DNA of 64,000 nt from Bacteroidales bacterium (GTDB lineage: Bacteria > Bacteroidota > Bacteroidia > Bacteroidales > Marinilabiliaceae): positions 118,417 through 182,416 of the forward strand of contig QKJP01000059.1 of assembly GCA_003249255.1 (NCBI GenBank), written 5' to 3'. The first letter of the stretch is position 1, and each line of letters begins with the position of its first letter. Both the position numbers and the translations under genes were made by a program. Positions 55,143 to 64,000 of this stretch are shown here, piece after piece. The notes beneath the pieces are model-generated. The model did not search any database and was not told the origin of the DNA. It saw nothing but the letters and a program-made list of their open reading frames with translations.

Positions 55143-56324
55143 CTAATACAAAAAACCGATCAACCATAGCGGAATTTCATTCCCCTCGCCTACTTCAATC
55201 ATATCTCGTGCATAATAACAATGATCTCCTTTACACTTTCTTTTTTCATTTTGACCAGCCACTACAAACCGATATTTTTCATTTACCAAAAAATCAGCTT
55301 TCTTATCGAAATGTACCTGATTATTATATTCTACCTGATTACAAAAGAAAGTCCGATGCAAAACACTTTGAGTCACTTCGCCATGCATAATCGAATAGAT
55401 CAAGTTTGGATTTTGCATGTAAATCAATGATGGTTTTTTCATTGATTCACTATTTTGTTGATCATATAATAAATGAATTAATCGACCATTTCGTAAGTAG
55501 TTGATATAATTCATTACCGTAGCTCTCGACGTTTCAATAACTTGACTTAAGCGACTAACATTAGGTTGTAAAGGGGCTGCTTTTGCAATTTCGTACACCA
55601 ATTTTCTTAATTTAGGATAGTACTTCTGCTCTACTTGTTCTAAGTAGCTTATATCTATTTCTAAAATAAAATTGATGTTTTTAAGAACGTTTTCGAGGTA
55701 GTTGGTTTTTTCAAGGAAGTAGGGGTAGTATCCGTGTTGAAGATAATCAGAGAAGTAAGCAAGTGGTCGAACTTTAGATACAATTTCTTTACTTATTTCT
55801 ACATGATTATTTAATAATTCTTCGAATGTGTACCCTTTGAAATTGTTTTCGGTTTTCATATTTAGATATTCCCTAAATGAAAAACCCTTTAAATCATAAA
55901 CCGAAACACAATCTTTGATGGGAGAGTTGTCATCCCTAAGGCGCATAACCGAAGACCCACTAAATATTATCTGCAAATCTTCAAAATGATCATAACAATA
56001 CCGAAGCTCTTCCAGCCACAAGGGGTATTTATATACCTGATCTAATATTAAAGTTTTTCCCCCTTTTTTCCTGAATTCATCCGCAAAATCTTTGATTGTC
56101 CTACTGGTAAAAGATAAATTGTTCAGATTGACATACAAACAACTCTTGTCTGTCCCGAACGTACGCTTTGCATAATCAAGTAAAAAAGCAGTTTTCCCTA
56201 CTCCACGCGAACCTTTTATTCCAATCAAACGATGACTCCAGTCGATCTGATGAAGCAATTCTCGTTCTACAATTGGCTTAAGCTCGTGTAAAAGATGTAT
56301 ATGTGTTTCAAATAATGATTGCAT
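55143..56324 (-). CDS. AAA-family ATPase (DUF4143-type architecture)
   Basis: The protein has 393 residues from the Met at 56324 (the ORF continues to 56345). Walker A is GIKGSRGVGKTAFLLDYA, and the Walker B-like strand is GKTLILDQVYKYPLWLEELR, followed by the sensor FSGSSVMRLRDD. The C-terminal half (~260-390) includes a winged-helix-like segment (VSRLSQVIETSRATVMNYIN, then YLRNGRLI) and VEYNNQVHFDKKADFLVNE, as in ATPases with DUF4143. Typical roles are poorly known; many sit near toxin or transposition loci. Here it is a single gene between nifJ and rho. Confidence 0.82.
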   Translation of the reverse strand: MQSLFETHIHLLHELKPIVERELLHQIDWSHRLIGIKGSRGVGKTAFLLDYAKRTFGTDKSCLYVNLNNLSFTSRTIKDFADEFRKKGGKTLILDQVYKYPLWLEELRYCYDHFEDLQIIFSGSSVMRLRDDNSPIKDCVSVYDLKGFSFREYLNMKTENNFKGYTFEELLNNHVEISKEIVSKVRPLAYFSDYLQHGYYPYFLEKTNYLENVLKNINFILEIDISYLEQVEQKYYPKLRKLVYEIAKAAPLQPNVSRLSQVIETSRATVMNYINYLRNGRLIHLLYDQQNSESMKKPSLIYMQNPNLIYSIMHGEVTQSVLHRTFFCNQVEYNNQVHFDKKADFLVNEKYRFVVAGQNEKRKCKGDHCYYARDMIEVGEGNEIPLWLIGFLY

Positions 56325-56505
56325 GTTTAATAACTTGCAGTACAAAATTAAAAGATTAAAGCAATTTGTTGCTATGTAGACATTGCATTTTTATTACAAG
56401 AGTGTAATTTATAATTAGTATTAATAAGATTAGAGCACTCGAATACAAAAGTTGAATAGTTGAGATTAAAAAAAGACGATCCTGCACCACCTAAAGGAGA
56501 TAAAA

Positions 56506-56538
56506 AAAACGACCACTCAAAAAAAGAGCAGTCGTTTT
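56506..56538 (-). terminator. Terminator of rho
   Basis: aaaacgac (56506-56513) pairs with gtcgtttt (56531-56538), with an inner ctc/gag pairing and T-rich minus-strand downstream sequence. Confidence 0.65.
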
Positions 56539-56561
56539 ATCGATATATTCAAATTAAATCT

Positions 56562-58244
56562 TTAACCGTCATTCATTGAAATCAAAAACTCTTCATTGGA
56601 AGACGTTTTGCCCATACGATCTTTCAAGAATTCCATGGCCTCAACAGGATTCATATCAGATAAATAATTTCTTAAAATCCAGATTCGGCTCATAAACTCA
56701 GGATCAATCAATAAATCTTCACGACGCGTACTTGACAGATTTACATCCACCGCAGGGAATAATCTACGATTAGCCAATTTACGATCTAACTGAAGCTCCA
56801 TATTACCTGTTCCTTTAAATTCCTCGAAAATTACTTCATCCATTTTAGAACCTGTCTCAGTAAGAGCAGTCGCGATAATGGTTAAAGAACCGCCATTCTC
56901 AATATTACGAGCAGCTCCAAAGAAGCGTTTAGGACGATGCAAAGCATTTGCATCCACACCACCTGATAAAACCTTTCCTGAAGCCGGAGAAACAGTATTA
57001 TACGCACGAGCTAAACGCGTAATCGAATCTAATAAAATCACTACATCATGACCGCACTCAACCATTCGCTTAGCTTTCTCTAACACAATGTTTGCAACTT
57101 TAACATGACGTTCTGCAGGCTCATCAAAAGTAGATGATACAACCTCTGCATTTACATTGCGTGCCATATCAGTTACCTCTTCAGGACGCTCATCAATTAA
57201 TAAAATAATCATGTAAACCTCAGGGTGGTTATCTGCAATGGCATTGGCCACATCCTTTAAAAGCACTGTTTTACCGGTTTTAGGCTGTGCAACAATCAAA
57301 CCACGCTGCCCTTTACCAATTGGCGCAAACATATCTAACACACGTGCTGATAAGTTTGATTTATTACCTGTAATGTTAAATTTCTCATTGGGAAACACCG
57401 GTGTTAAATGCTCAAATAACACACGATCACGCACAATCTCCGGAGAACGCCCATTGATTTGCTCAACCTTGATTAATGGAAAATACTTCTCTCCTTCTTT
57501 GGGAGGACGAATAGTTCCTAAAACAGTATCACCTGTTTTTAATCCAAATAATTTAATCTGCGATTGAGATACATATATATCATCAGGAGAATTCAAATAA
57601 TTATAATCTGACGAACGTAAAAATCCATAACCATCAGGCATAATTTCTAAAACACCCGAAGCAGAAACAATCCCTTCAAACTCATATTGCTTATCATCTC
57701 TTTTATCTTGCTGACGACGTTGTCCCTCATTTTGATTTCTGCGACGATTATCATTTGGTTGACGATTATCTCTATTCTGTCTTTCACCATCATTCTTTGG
57801 TGTTTTAGGCTTAGGTTGCAGTGACTCATCTGTGCTCAGTGGAGTTTGCTCATCCTTCTTTTCAGAAACTTCGGCTGCAACACTTTCAACAGAAACTGTC
57901 TCCTCAACAACTTCTTTGGCTTCAACAACCACAACATCTTCTGATGAGATTTCACTTGCTGCTTCGGCTACCCTGGAAGAAAGGGATGAAGCAACCGGGA
58001 CTTTTTCTTCTAATTGAGTCCTTGGTCTTTTAGACTTTGGTTTCTTCTCGGCTACTTTTTTCTCAGTAGGCTTATCTTTTTTGGCGGCTTTTTTTTCGGC
58101 TGTTACTTGAATTGCCTGCTCATCCAAGATCTTATAAATAAGGTCTTGTTTTTTAAAAGAATCAACTTTTTTAATATCCAGATCTTTAGCGATCTGTCTT
58201 AAGTCGTTTAAAAGCTTTTTATTAAGCTCTAAAATATCATACAT
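56562..58244 (-). CDS. rho: Transcription termination factor Rho
   Basis: The protein has 560 residues, longer than the E. coli type because of a charged, low-complexity insert (~60-185: Lys/Glu-rich, then [20 protein letters not shown]) common in Bacteroidota Rho. The N-terminal SAP-like helices ([20 protein letters not shown]), the cold-shock RNA-binding domain ([20 protein letters not shown]), the ATPase P-loop ([13 protein letters not shown]) and [15 protein letters not shown] are all present. The Q-loop and R-loop regions look intact. It terminates transcription in an ATP-dependent way. It stands alone, divergent from rpoD with ~280 bases between. Confidence 0.96.
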   Translation of the reverse strand: MYDILELNKKLLNDLRQIAKDLDIKKVDSFKKQDLIYKILDEQAIQVTAEKKAAKKDKPTEKKVAEKKPKSKRPRTQLEEKVPVASSLSSRVAEAASEISSEDVVVVEAKEVVEETVSVESVAAEVSEKKDEQTPLSTDESLQPKPKTPKNDGERQNRDNRQPNDNRRRNQNEGQRRQQDKRDDKQYEFEGIVSASGVLEIMPDGYGFLRSSDYNYLNSPDDIYVSQSQIKLFGLKTGDTVLGTIRPPKEGEKYFPLIKVEQINGRSPEIVRDRVLFEHLTPVFPNEKFNITGNKSNLSARVLDMFAPIGKGQRGLIVAQPKTGKTVLLKDVANAIADNHPEVYMIILLIDERPEEVTDMARNVNAEVVSSTFDEPAERHVKVANIVLEKAKRMVECGHDVVILLDSITRLARAYNTVSPASGKVLSGGVDANALHRPKRFFGAARNIENGGSLTIIATALTETGSKMDEVIFEEFKGTGNMELQLDRKLANRRLFPAVDVNLSSTRREDLLIDPEFMSRIWILRNYLSDMNPVEAMEFLKDRMGKTSSNEEFLISMNDG

Positions 58245-58522
58245 ATAGAAATGAAATAAATTGAATACATTAAATTGTATTTCTGTGAAGTTTTAAGAAC
58301 TGATAACCTGACAGGCACCAGCGTAATTACAGACAAATTTAGAGAAAGTTTGTTATGATGCAATAAAAAATAAGTTTTTTTCATTCATATCCACAGATTA
58401 ATTCATTCGTCAAAATCAATTTTTTATTCAGGATATAATTTGCATCTTTAAATTAAATGTTTTGAAAAAAACAATCATTTGTTATTACACTTTTAACCAA
58501 ACATGCCAAACCATTAACACAA

Positions 58523-59389
58523 ATGAGACAACTTAAAATCACCAAACAGGTAACCAACAGAGAAACACCATCTTTAGATAAATATTTACACGAAATAGGA
58601 AAAGTAAAACTACTCTCTGCGGAAGAAGAAGTTGAACTAGCAAAAAAAATAAAAAAGGGAGACGGAAGAGCATTAGATCAACTGATTAATAGTAATCTTC
58701 GCTTTGTTGTTTCGGTTTCTAAACAATATCAAAACCAAGGCTTAAGTTTACCGGATTTGATCAATGAAGGTAATCTTGGACTCATTAAAGCAGCACAACG
58801 TTTTGATGAAACCCGCGGTTTTAAATTTATCTCGTATGCAGTATGGTGGATTCGTCAATCGATATTACAAGCACTAGCCGAACAAGCACGAATTGTTAGG
58901 CTACCCCTTAATAAAATAGGCTCAATCAATAAGGTGAACAATGCTTTTTCGCGCTTAGAACAAGATTTTCAACGAGAGCCGACCTCTGAAGAAATTGCAA
59001 TAGCCCTTGACATGGTACCAAAGGATGTAAAAGAAGCTTTAAAAGCGTCTACACGTCATGTATCGATGGATGCTCCTTTAAAGAAGGACGAAGAAAACAC
59101 TTTATATGATGTTATCTCTGCAACAGATTCTGATAGTCCAGACTCTCATTTGATAGATGATTCTCTTCGCAAAGAAATTGAACGGTCTCTTGCTACTCTT
59201 TCTACAAGAGAATCAGACATTGTAAAATTGTACTATGGATTAAATGGAGAACCGCCATATTCTTTAGAGGAAATAGGCAAATTATTTAACCTCACAAGAG
59301 AACGCGTTCGTCAAATCAAAGAAAAATCCATTAAAAGATTAAAGCATACATACCGCAGTAAGGTGCTTAGATCCTTCTTAGGACAATAA
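58523..59389 (+). CDS. rpoD: Primary RNA polymerase sigma factor
   Basis: The protein has 288 residues, the short form used by Bacteroidota, which lacks the long N-terminal region 1.1. Region 1.2 is [20 protein letters not shown], region 2 has [20 protein letters not shown] and [20 protein letters not shown], and region 4.2 has [20 protein letters not shown]. It directs polymerase to the TAnnTTTG-type promoters seen elsewhere in this window. It is divergent from rho. Confidence 0.96.
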   Translation: MRQLKITKQVTNRETPSLDKYLHEIGKVKLLSAEEEVELAKKIKKGDGRALDQLINSNLRFVVSVSKQYQNQGLSLPDLINEGNLGLIKAAQRFDETRGFKFISYAVWWIRQSILQALAEQARIVRLPLNKIGSINKVNNAFSRLEQDFQREPTSEEIAIALDMVPKDVKEALKASTRHVSMDAPLKKDEENTLYDVISATDSDSPDSHLIDDSLRKEIERSLATLSTRESDIVKLYYGLNGEPPYSLEEIGKLFNLTRERVRQIKEKSIKRLKHTYRSKVLRSFLGQ

Positions 59390-59411
59390 GTAAGGATGAA
59401 ATAATATGATG

Positions 59412-59442
59412 CAGGAGACTATTTGATTGAAGTAGTCTCCTG
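59412..59442 (+). terminator. Hairpin after rpoD
   Basis: A perfect 10-bp stem (caggagacta 59412-59421, tagtctcctg 59433-59442) is followed by a weak T tract. It lies 23 bases past the stop codon. Confidence 0.6.
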
Positions 59443-59503
59443 TATTAGTATGATGCCTTTTTAATAATCCTTATGACTCCAATGAAATCTAAAGAAATGA
59501 TGT

Positions 59504-59511
59504 TACTTTTG
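59504..59511 (+). promoter_or_regulatory. -7 box (TACTTTTG) of rpe
   Basis: TACTTTTG fits TAnnTTTG; the predicted transcript start is about 25 bases before the rpe ATG. Confidence 0.4.
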
Positions 59512-59542
59512 CACCTCATAAATTTTTAAACAAAAGGTTATA

Positions 59543-60199
59543 ATGAAACATTTGGTATCTCCATCCCTACTAGCTGCAGACTTTAGCAATTTACAATCTG
59601 AAATTGAAATGCTTAATAAGAGTGATGCTGATTGGATTCATTTAGATATCATGGATGGAAACTTTGTGCCAAACATCTCATTTGGAATTCCTGTTTTAGA
59701 ATCTATTAAAAAATACAAAGAAAAACCATTTGATGTGCATTTAATGATTGAGAATCCGGATCAATACATTGAAGCTTTCAAAAAGGCAGGTGCTGACATC
59801 TATAATGTACACTACGAAGCGTGCCGTCATCTCCACCGCACAATCGGTGCGATTCACGCAGCCGATATGCAAGCAGGCGTAACTTTAAATCCTCATACGC
59901 CGGTAGCTTTACTTGATGATATCATTAGTGATGTTGAGCTGGTTTTATTAATGTCTGTTAACCCGGGTTTTGGAGGACAAAAATACATTCCAAATACTTT
60001 TTTAAAAGTTGAGCAACTTAAGGAATTGATCTTGAAAAAGAATAGTAAAGCTCTTATACAGGTTGACGGAGGCGTTGATGCTTCAAATGCCAAACAACTC
60101 ATCGCAAAAGGAGCAGATTGCTTAGTTGCAGGAAGTTACATTTTTAAAACTGAAGATCCCATCAAAACAATAGCAGGATTAAAGAATTTAGATTTTTAG
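59543..60199 (+). CDS. rpe: Ribulose-phosphate 3-epimerase
   Basis: The protein has 218 residues with a TIM-barrel fold. SPSLLAADFSNLQSEIEML, then WIHLDIMDGNFVPNISFG (metal ligands His, Asp), MIENPDQYI, VHYEA, SVNPGFGGQKYIP and QVDGGVDASNA are the complete set of family motifs. It interconverts ribulose 5-phosphate and xylulose 5-phosphate in the pentose phosphate pathway, using a divalent metal. It is monocistronic. Confidence 0.97.
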   Translation: MKHLVSPSLLAADFSNLQSEIEMLNKSDADWIHLDIMDGNFVPNISFGIPVLESIKKYKEKPFDVHLMIENPDQYIEAFKKAGADIYNVHYEACRHLHRTIGAIHAADMQAGVTLNPHTPVALLDDIISDVELVLLMSVNPGFGGQKYIPNTFLKVEQLKELILKKNSKALIQVDGGVDASNAKQLIAKGADCLVAGSYIFKTEDPIKTIAGLKNLDF

Positions 60200-60210
60200 A
60201 TAATACATCT

Positions 60211-60365
60211 GAATGTCCGCAGTTATACATAATACAAAATTGATTGGCAGAACGTCAAAAACTTTCAACACGAGATGCAGAGTCACTGAGTTTTATAGTT
60301 TAACTTCATAACCTTTGTGCTTTTGTGTCCCGCCTGCATCAGTAGGTCTGCGGTAAAATAATTAA
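60211..60365. repeat. Dispersed repeat R2, copy 2
   Basis: The block gaatgtccgcagttatacat (60211-60230) ... aacgtcaaaaactttcaaca (60251-60270) ... gagtcactgag corresponds to 15250-15315. A tail with cataacctttgtgcttttgtg and cccgcctgcatcagtaggtc follows. The rest of the gap between rpe and the chemoreceptor gene (to 60472) shows nothing else. Confidence 0.5.
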
Positions 60366-60472
60366 GCATAAAAACGGATATACGTTTAGGCAATGTAAAA
60401 AAACATAATGCTCAATCTAAGAAAAGTGCCAAAATCTAGGACCATCAATAAATTAAGCTGTTAAAATACAAC

Positions 60473-60514
60473 AAACCCAAAGGCTACAACTTATTAATTG
60501 TAGCCTTTGGGTTT
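60473..60514 (-). terminator. Long perfect terminator stem of the chemoreceptor gene
   Basis: A perfect 17-bp stem is formed by aaacccaaaggctacaa (60473-60489) and ttgtagcctttgggttt (60498-60514) with an 8-base loop. It lies 30 bases past the stop codon of the minus-strand gene. Confidence 0.75.
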
Positions 60515-60544
60515 CTAATGAAACTTTGAGTTGTAAAAAAGATT

Positions 60545-61663
60545 TCAATTACACATTTCAAAGAAGTTCATTTGCTTCATTAACTCATCTGATTTTAACA
60601 ACAATTGCTCTGATTCAGACGCAATTACGGAAGAATTTAAAGCAGTCTTTTGAGTGGTATGATTAATGTCGTTTAACGCAGCTGTAATTTGATCTGCTCC
60701 AACTTTAATCTCATCGGTTGCCATTTTAACATCATCCATTAGCTCTACTGCTTTTGTCATTGCAGGAATTGTATCTTCAAAACTTCTATATAATTCATTT
60801 GAAAGAAGCTGACATTCATCTGAAATATGCTGGATATCAACAGCTGATTGCTTAGTAACATCTGCCAAGCGACGAACTTCATTGGCCACAACGCTAAAGC
60901 CTTTCCCTGCAGCCCCTGCGGCTTTTGCCTCTATGGAGGCATTTAATGCCAATAAATTAGTTTGAAGAGCTATATTCTCCACCTCTTTGGTTTTTTCTGA
61001 AATCGTATTGATTATTTCTTGTAAATTAATTGCAATACCTCTATTTCGTTTTAATAAACCATTAGCTTTCACTGCATATTCTTTGGTATGATAAACATTT
61101 GAAGAAGTAGATGTAATGTTTACTGACATTTCTTCCATAGCGGTAGATATTTCTTCGATGCTGGATGCTTGTTGAGAAGTATCTTGTGAAAGTGAACCTG
61201 CCATCTGATTTTGTCTCTCTCCCATTTCTGTTAAAACCAATCCGGAGGATTTTATGTCTTCTACCACATTGGATAAACGATGATTTAAGGACATTACAGA
61301 ATTGTTTAAAATAGTTAATTCTCCGCTATATTTATTTCCTGAATCGACAGTTTTTATTTTCCCTTTAGATAAATCTTCAACTAAGGCGGTCAGTTCACCA
61401 AATGGTTTTCGCAAAGAACGATAAATCACGAATAAAAAAACGCTGGTAATTGATATGCCCACAAATAAAGCCAACCACATAGGATACACATCTTGTATTC
61501 GAAAGTAAACCGAAGCGTTAATTTGAATAAGAAAGACATTTAACACCCAAACAGTCCCAATTCGAAAGAATATACTGCCTTTAAACATCAACCGTAAGAT
61601 GGTTATTGCCACCAATAAACCTACCACAATTATTATTGATAGATTAAGTAATAATGAAATCAT
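60545..61663 (-). CDS. Methyl-accepting chemotaxis-type protein
   Basis: The protein has 372 residues. Three membrane segments lie in the first ~85 residues (~2-24, ~32-52, ~62-84) with almost no periplasmic sensor domain, followed by a short HAMP-like region ([18 protein letters not shown] in slightly altered form) and the signalling coiled coil. The hairpin tip reads [20 protein letters not shown] and [19 protein letters not shown], as in true MCPs. With no large ligand domain, it probably senses membrane state, redox or a partner protein. No che genes are nearby. The cytoplasmic tip resembles the fused domain of the hydrogenase-like gene. Confidence 0.88.
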   Translation of the reverse strand: MISLLLNLSIIIVVGLLVAITILRLMFKGSIFFRIGTVWVLNVFLIQINASVYFRIQDVYPMWLALFVGISITSVFLFVIYRSLRKPFGELTALVEDLSKGKIKTVDSGNKYSGELTILNNSVMSLNHRLSNVVEDIKSSGLVLTEMGERQNQMAGSLSQDTSQQASSIEEISTAMEEMSVNITSTSSNVYHTKEYAVKANGLLKRNRGIAINLQEIINTISEKTKEVENIALQTNLLALNASIEAKAAGAAGKGFSVVANEVRRLADVTKQSAVDIQHISDECQLLSNELYRSFEDTIPAMTKAVELMDDVKMATDEIKVGADQITAALNDINHTTQKTALNSSVIASESEQLLLKSDELMKQMNFFEMCN

Positions 61664-61845
61664 TGTTATTTTAATTGATTTTTTGGCAAAATTATTCCAT
61701 TCGATTAAATCTTCCTATTATTTATTTGTTATAAATACACAAAGAGTGTTTACATTCCTCAAATTATTTAATAGTTACACCCATTTTTTCTAGCCATTAA
61801 TCAAATTTCCATCGAATAAAATTTCTATAATATCAGCATTTTTAC

Positions 61846-61853
61846 TATTTTTG
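61846..61853 (+). promoter_or_regulatory. -7 box (TATTTTTG), candidate tmRNA promoter
   Basis: TATTTTTG fits TAnnTTTG. It lies ~105 bases before the mature tmRNA 5' end, so a leader that includes the inverted repeat at 61904-61946 would be processed off. Confidence 0.35.
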
Positions 61854-61903
61854 CATTCCACAAATTCCGCTACATTTAAATATTAAAAATGCGGCATTTA
61901 ACT

Positions 61904-61946
61904 AATTGTTTTACAATACAATTAAAATTAGTCTTGTAAAACAATT
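61904..61946. repeat. 13-bp perfect inverted repeat in the pre-tmRNA leader
   Basis: aattgttttacaa (61904-61916) is matched by ttgtaaaacaatt (61934-61946) with a 17-base loop. It lies 10 bases upstream of the mature tmRNA start and could guide 5' processing or be a protein-binding operator. Confidence 0.5.
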
Positions 61947-61956
61947 CAGAAAAACC

Positions 61957-62354
61957 GGGGCTGACGTGGATTTGACAGCAAGGTAAAGTGGTATGTAAGC
62001 ATGCAGAGCGCGGTGATTCAGCTCTTTAATCTCGGGTCTCAACTTTTTTTAATTGGCGAGAATAACTTTGCTCTTGCAGCTTAATCGAAGTATAGTAGAT
62101 AAGCATCATTTCGGTATAAGATACTGAAACAAGACACTTCCCGAATGCTAACGTTCTGAGGCGGTTCGAACCGGAGGTGCAAGTAAATCGGAACTAGGAA
62201 GTAATAAACCTCGAGTTACTTCTAACAATTAAGAGGTTAAGGTTGTAGTCGGTGGCTTTGATCCAGCTACAACACGAAAACCAAGTCAGAGCTAAGCATG
62301 TAGAAAGCGTATGGCTTTCTTGTTTGGACCAGGGTTCGATTCCCTGCAGCTCCA
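61957..62354 (+). ncRNA. ssrA: tmRNA
   Basis: The 5' end ggggctgacgtggatttgac pairs with the 3' end (cagctcc plus discriminator A) to form the tRNA-like acceptor stem, with the T-arm ggttcgattccctgc near 62333-62347. The resume codon GGC at 62055 starts the tag GENNFALAA, then TAA (62082-62084). The usual Bacteroidota tag reads GENNYALAA, so one position differs. CCA is not encoded; the genome continues CAA. It rescues stalled ribosomes and marks the products for degradation. A terminator follows at 62404. Confidence 0.95.
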
Positions 62355-62403
62355 CAATCAATCTTGTATATCAACAACTTACGAGATTTAAACTATTTTT
62401 ACT

Positions 62404-62436
62404 CGCATCACTTGCTCTAGTGATGCGTTTTTTTTT
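62404..62436 (+). terminator. tmRNA terminator
   Basis: cgcatcact (62404-62412) pairs with agtgatgcg (62419-62427), followed by nine T residues. A classic intrinsic terminator. Confidence 0.9.
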
Positions 62437-62544
62437 GATAGCGTATAAGGTATTTTTAATTCCACTATGTTACGATTAGAGCCGAGCTGATTAAATAATA
62501 GATAAATCCTCTTGTTTTTATTTTAACAATTGAAAAAAACGCTC

Positions 62545-63414
62545 ATGAAACAAATAACGAAAGTTGCATCAAACGACATTCTGCCTCTTACATGCTCTCG
62601 AACAGGGAGTTGTTGTTTTGGTAATCAAGTTTTATTAAATCCGTGGGAATTAACGCTCATAGCTAATGCAAAAAAATTAACAGCAAGGGAATTTAGTAAC
62701 TTGTATTGCGATTATGGAGGTATTCGGTTAAGATTTGATGGAGAATTAACATTTAACAACAAAAGAGCTTGCAGGCAATACATCGAGAACCTTGGTTGTA
62801 GTGTGTACCAGGGGCGACCGCTTGCTTGTCGCTTATTCCCACTTGGCAGATATATTCAAAATAATGTGGCTCATTATATGTTTGAAGGAACAAAATTTCC
62901 ATGCCTTGCCGAATGCCCTGAAGTAAGGGACCTGAACTCGATGACGGTGAATAATTATTTATCAGGACAGGAAACTGCGCTATTCGAAAAAGCAGTAGAT
63001 GCGTATCTAGACATGGCTCAAAACATCGCAGATATCGCTTTTGCTTTATTGTTAGATACCGGCTTGTCGGAATCTGGCGAAACACAAACATTACTGTTAT
63101 GGCGACAATTGAGTAAAAAATCAACAACCGATTTATGTAAAGAAATCCCGCAAGAGTGGTTTGATTATCTATTATTTCCTGAAATCGAAGAGAATTTAGT
63201 TGACCCCCTATCGTATATACATAACCACAATGAATTTTTTCAGTCAAAAGCACAGGATTCATTTGGAGGTCTTGAAGCAATGGAGGAATTACACAAAGCA
63301 TCTGTTCTAATGATGCGATTGGCGTTGTATTTGGCCTGTAGTATTGGAGCTAATTCGAAAGAACTTGCTGAGCTTTGGATTGGGATTGCAAAAAGTCATG
63401 GTGCACAAGGATAG
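62545..63414 (+). CDS. YkgJ-family cysteine-cluster protein
   Basis: The protein has 289 residues from the ATG at 62545; the ORF's earlier start at 62530 is a TTG and I prefer the ATG. Cysteine motifs CSRTGSCCFG (~17-26), CRQYIENLGCSVYQGRPLAC (~73-92) and CLAECPE (~118-124) form the YkgJ metal-cluster pattern (UPF0153, Fe-S or zinc binding). The C-terminal half (~145-289) is helical and unusual in length for the family. The function is unknown; it may bind iron-sulfur. It follows the tmRNA with its own promoter. Confidence 0.82.
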   Translation: MKQITKVASNDILPLTCSRTGSCCFGNQVLLNPWELTLIANAKKLTAREFSNLYCDYGGIRLRFDGELTFNNKRACRQYIENLGCSVYQGRPLACRLFPLGRYIQNNVAHYMFEGTKFPCLAECPEVRDLNSMTVNNYLSGQETALFEKAVDAYLDMAQNIADIAFALLLDTGLSESGETQTLLLWRQLSKKSTTDLCKEIPQEWFDYLLFPEIEENLVDPLSYIHNHNEFFQSKAQDSFGGLEAMEELHKASVLMMRLALYLACSIGANSKELAELWIGIAKSHGAQG

Positions 63415-63586
63415 ATTAAAGATCAAGGACAACTTTAAACACAGTCTCTACAAAAATGAGGTTACTAACCTCCATGTGTTATTTACCCTGTTAATAATCA
63501 AACGATGGAGCAAATTTTAATTTTTTGAAGGGCCTGTCTTTTTTGAACTTTACTTTTTTCTAAACTTGATTCAGGATCAAGCCAAG
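63415..63586. other. Intergenic region before repeat R1
   Basis: A short gaggtta/taacctc hairpin occurs at about 63459-63473 with no T-run; nothing else is recognised before the repeat begins at 63587. Confidence 0.4.
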
Positions 63587-63792
63587 TTTCTGGGGAATAC
63601 TTTATATTAATACCGATAAATGCTAATAGGTAATAAGGTTGTTTTGTTGTGAATTATATTCTACTGAGGTGCCTTCGGCTAACTCAAAATAAGGTTATTA
63701 AACCTTATTTCTATACAATCTTAGTAGTTATAAAATTGTAAAAAAATAGTAACCTTATTATTTTATACTCCACAAGTTTTCGAATTGATCCT
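63587..63792 (+). repeat. MITE-like repeat R1, copy B
   Basis: This copy is nearly identical to 10028-10217 across most of its length. The inverted pair taataaggtt (63631-63640) and aaccttatta (63751-63760) flanks a ~130-bp core, with an additional aaggttattaaaccttat block compared with copy A. It sits ~130 bases before an IS3-type gene. Confidence 0.75.
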
Positions 63793-63924
63793 TGATTCAC
63801 TACTGTTTCACCACCTAACTATTTTGTGACTCAAAGTGAAACCTAACCAAGCGAAGTATAATACTACCTATAATTCATACCACTACCTAAGACAAAAAAA
63901 CAAACCATATATTTAGGTAGAATT

Positions 63925-64000
63925 ATGAAAAAAGGAAGAAGAAAACATTCATCAGCATTCAAAGCTAAAGTAGCCATTGAAGCATTAAAAGAGAGAGAAA
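63925..64000 (+). mobile_element. IS3-family transposase OrfA, N-terminal part (cut by window end)
   Basis: The first 25 codons read MKKGRRKHSSAFKAKVAIEA, then LKERE, the opening of the IS3/IS911-type OrfA helix-turn-helix protein (the R-R-x-H/Y-S/T-x-x-F-K-x-x-V-A-x-E-A pattern). The left end of the insertion sequence must lie between 63793 and 63924; gtttcac (63805-63811) and gtgaaac (63836-63842) are inverted there but the exact terminus cannot be fixed. OrfB and the right end are outside the window. Confidence 0.85.

Noticed and set aside
62252..62479. 75-codon ORF over the tmRNA
   Set aside because: It lies inside the tmRNA 3' half and its terminator; the translation (PCSST etc.) is that of the T-arm.

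Overview
The window looks like chromosome of a free-living, facultatively or strictly anaerobic member of the Bacteroidota, most likely near the Marinilabiliales (inference). The evidence is: the short primary sigma factor; Rho with a charged insert; TAnnTTTG-type -7 boxes; two proteins with C-terminal type IX secretion sorting domains; a beta-barrel plus TPR pair; a tmRNA tag of the GENN(Y/F)ALAA type; and the coexistence of pyruvate formate-lyase with pyruvate:ferredoxin oxidoreductase.

Layout. 1-6.2 kb: end of a DsrE-like gene, an AraC/GyrI regulator, a minus-strand cassette with a YidD-like protein overlapping two paralogous membrane proteins, and a large secreted protein of unknown function. 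6.2-15 kb: an FG-GAP-like T9SS cargo, a sensory [FeFe]-hydrogenase/methyl-accepting fusion interrupted by an in-frame TGA, and the formate module pflB-pflA-OFA transporter. 15-23 kb: a Reg_prop/PKD T9SS protein with a decayed tandem copy, then a minus-strand operon (flavoprotein, membrane protein, metallo-beta-lactamase fold protein, chorismate mutase-like protein, membrane protein) headed by a Crp/Fnr regulator. 23-28 kb: an AddA/RecB-like helicase-nuclease and an alpha/beta hydrolase.

28-34.4 kb is the most unusual part. A Crp/Fnr regulator with N-terminal cysteines is divergent from a six-gene set of exported proteins: a YceI-like surface lipoprotein, an ethylbenzene-dehydrogenase-type haem domain lipoprotein carrying a cytochrome c insertion, a small cytochrome c lipoprotein, a DUF5777-type beta-barrel, a YceI protein and an OB-fold protein. 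A perfect FNR-type palindrome lies in the divergent promoter. Two copies of a structured direct repeat flank the whole block, and one copy is interrupted by a strongly palindromic ~80-bp insert. I read this as an oxygen- or redox-regulated envelope electron-transfer or haem/quinone module.

34.4-63.4 kb is mostly core: gyrB, a beta-barrel/TPR pair, ftsE, an aminotransferase, a glycosyltransferase, a Wzc-type tyrosine kinase, a dihydropyrimidinase homologue that lost its metal ligands, a DMT transporter, an orphan Nif11-type peptide, an AlkD-like repair protein, nifJ, an AAA ATPase, rho, rpoD, rpe, a chemoreceptor, ssrA (tmRNA) and a YkgJ protein. The window ends inside an IS3-type transposase gene next to a copy of a MITE-like repeat that also occurs at 1.6 and 10 kb.

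Functionally, pyruvate is split by PFL (formate, exported by the OFA carrier) or PFOR (reduced ferredoxin). A hydrogen/redox sensor and two Crp/Fnr regulators suggest tight redox control. No CRISPR array, rRNA or tRNA was seen. All assignments come from reading translated sequence and motifs; no database search was run.
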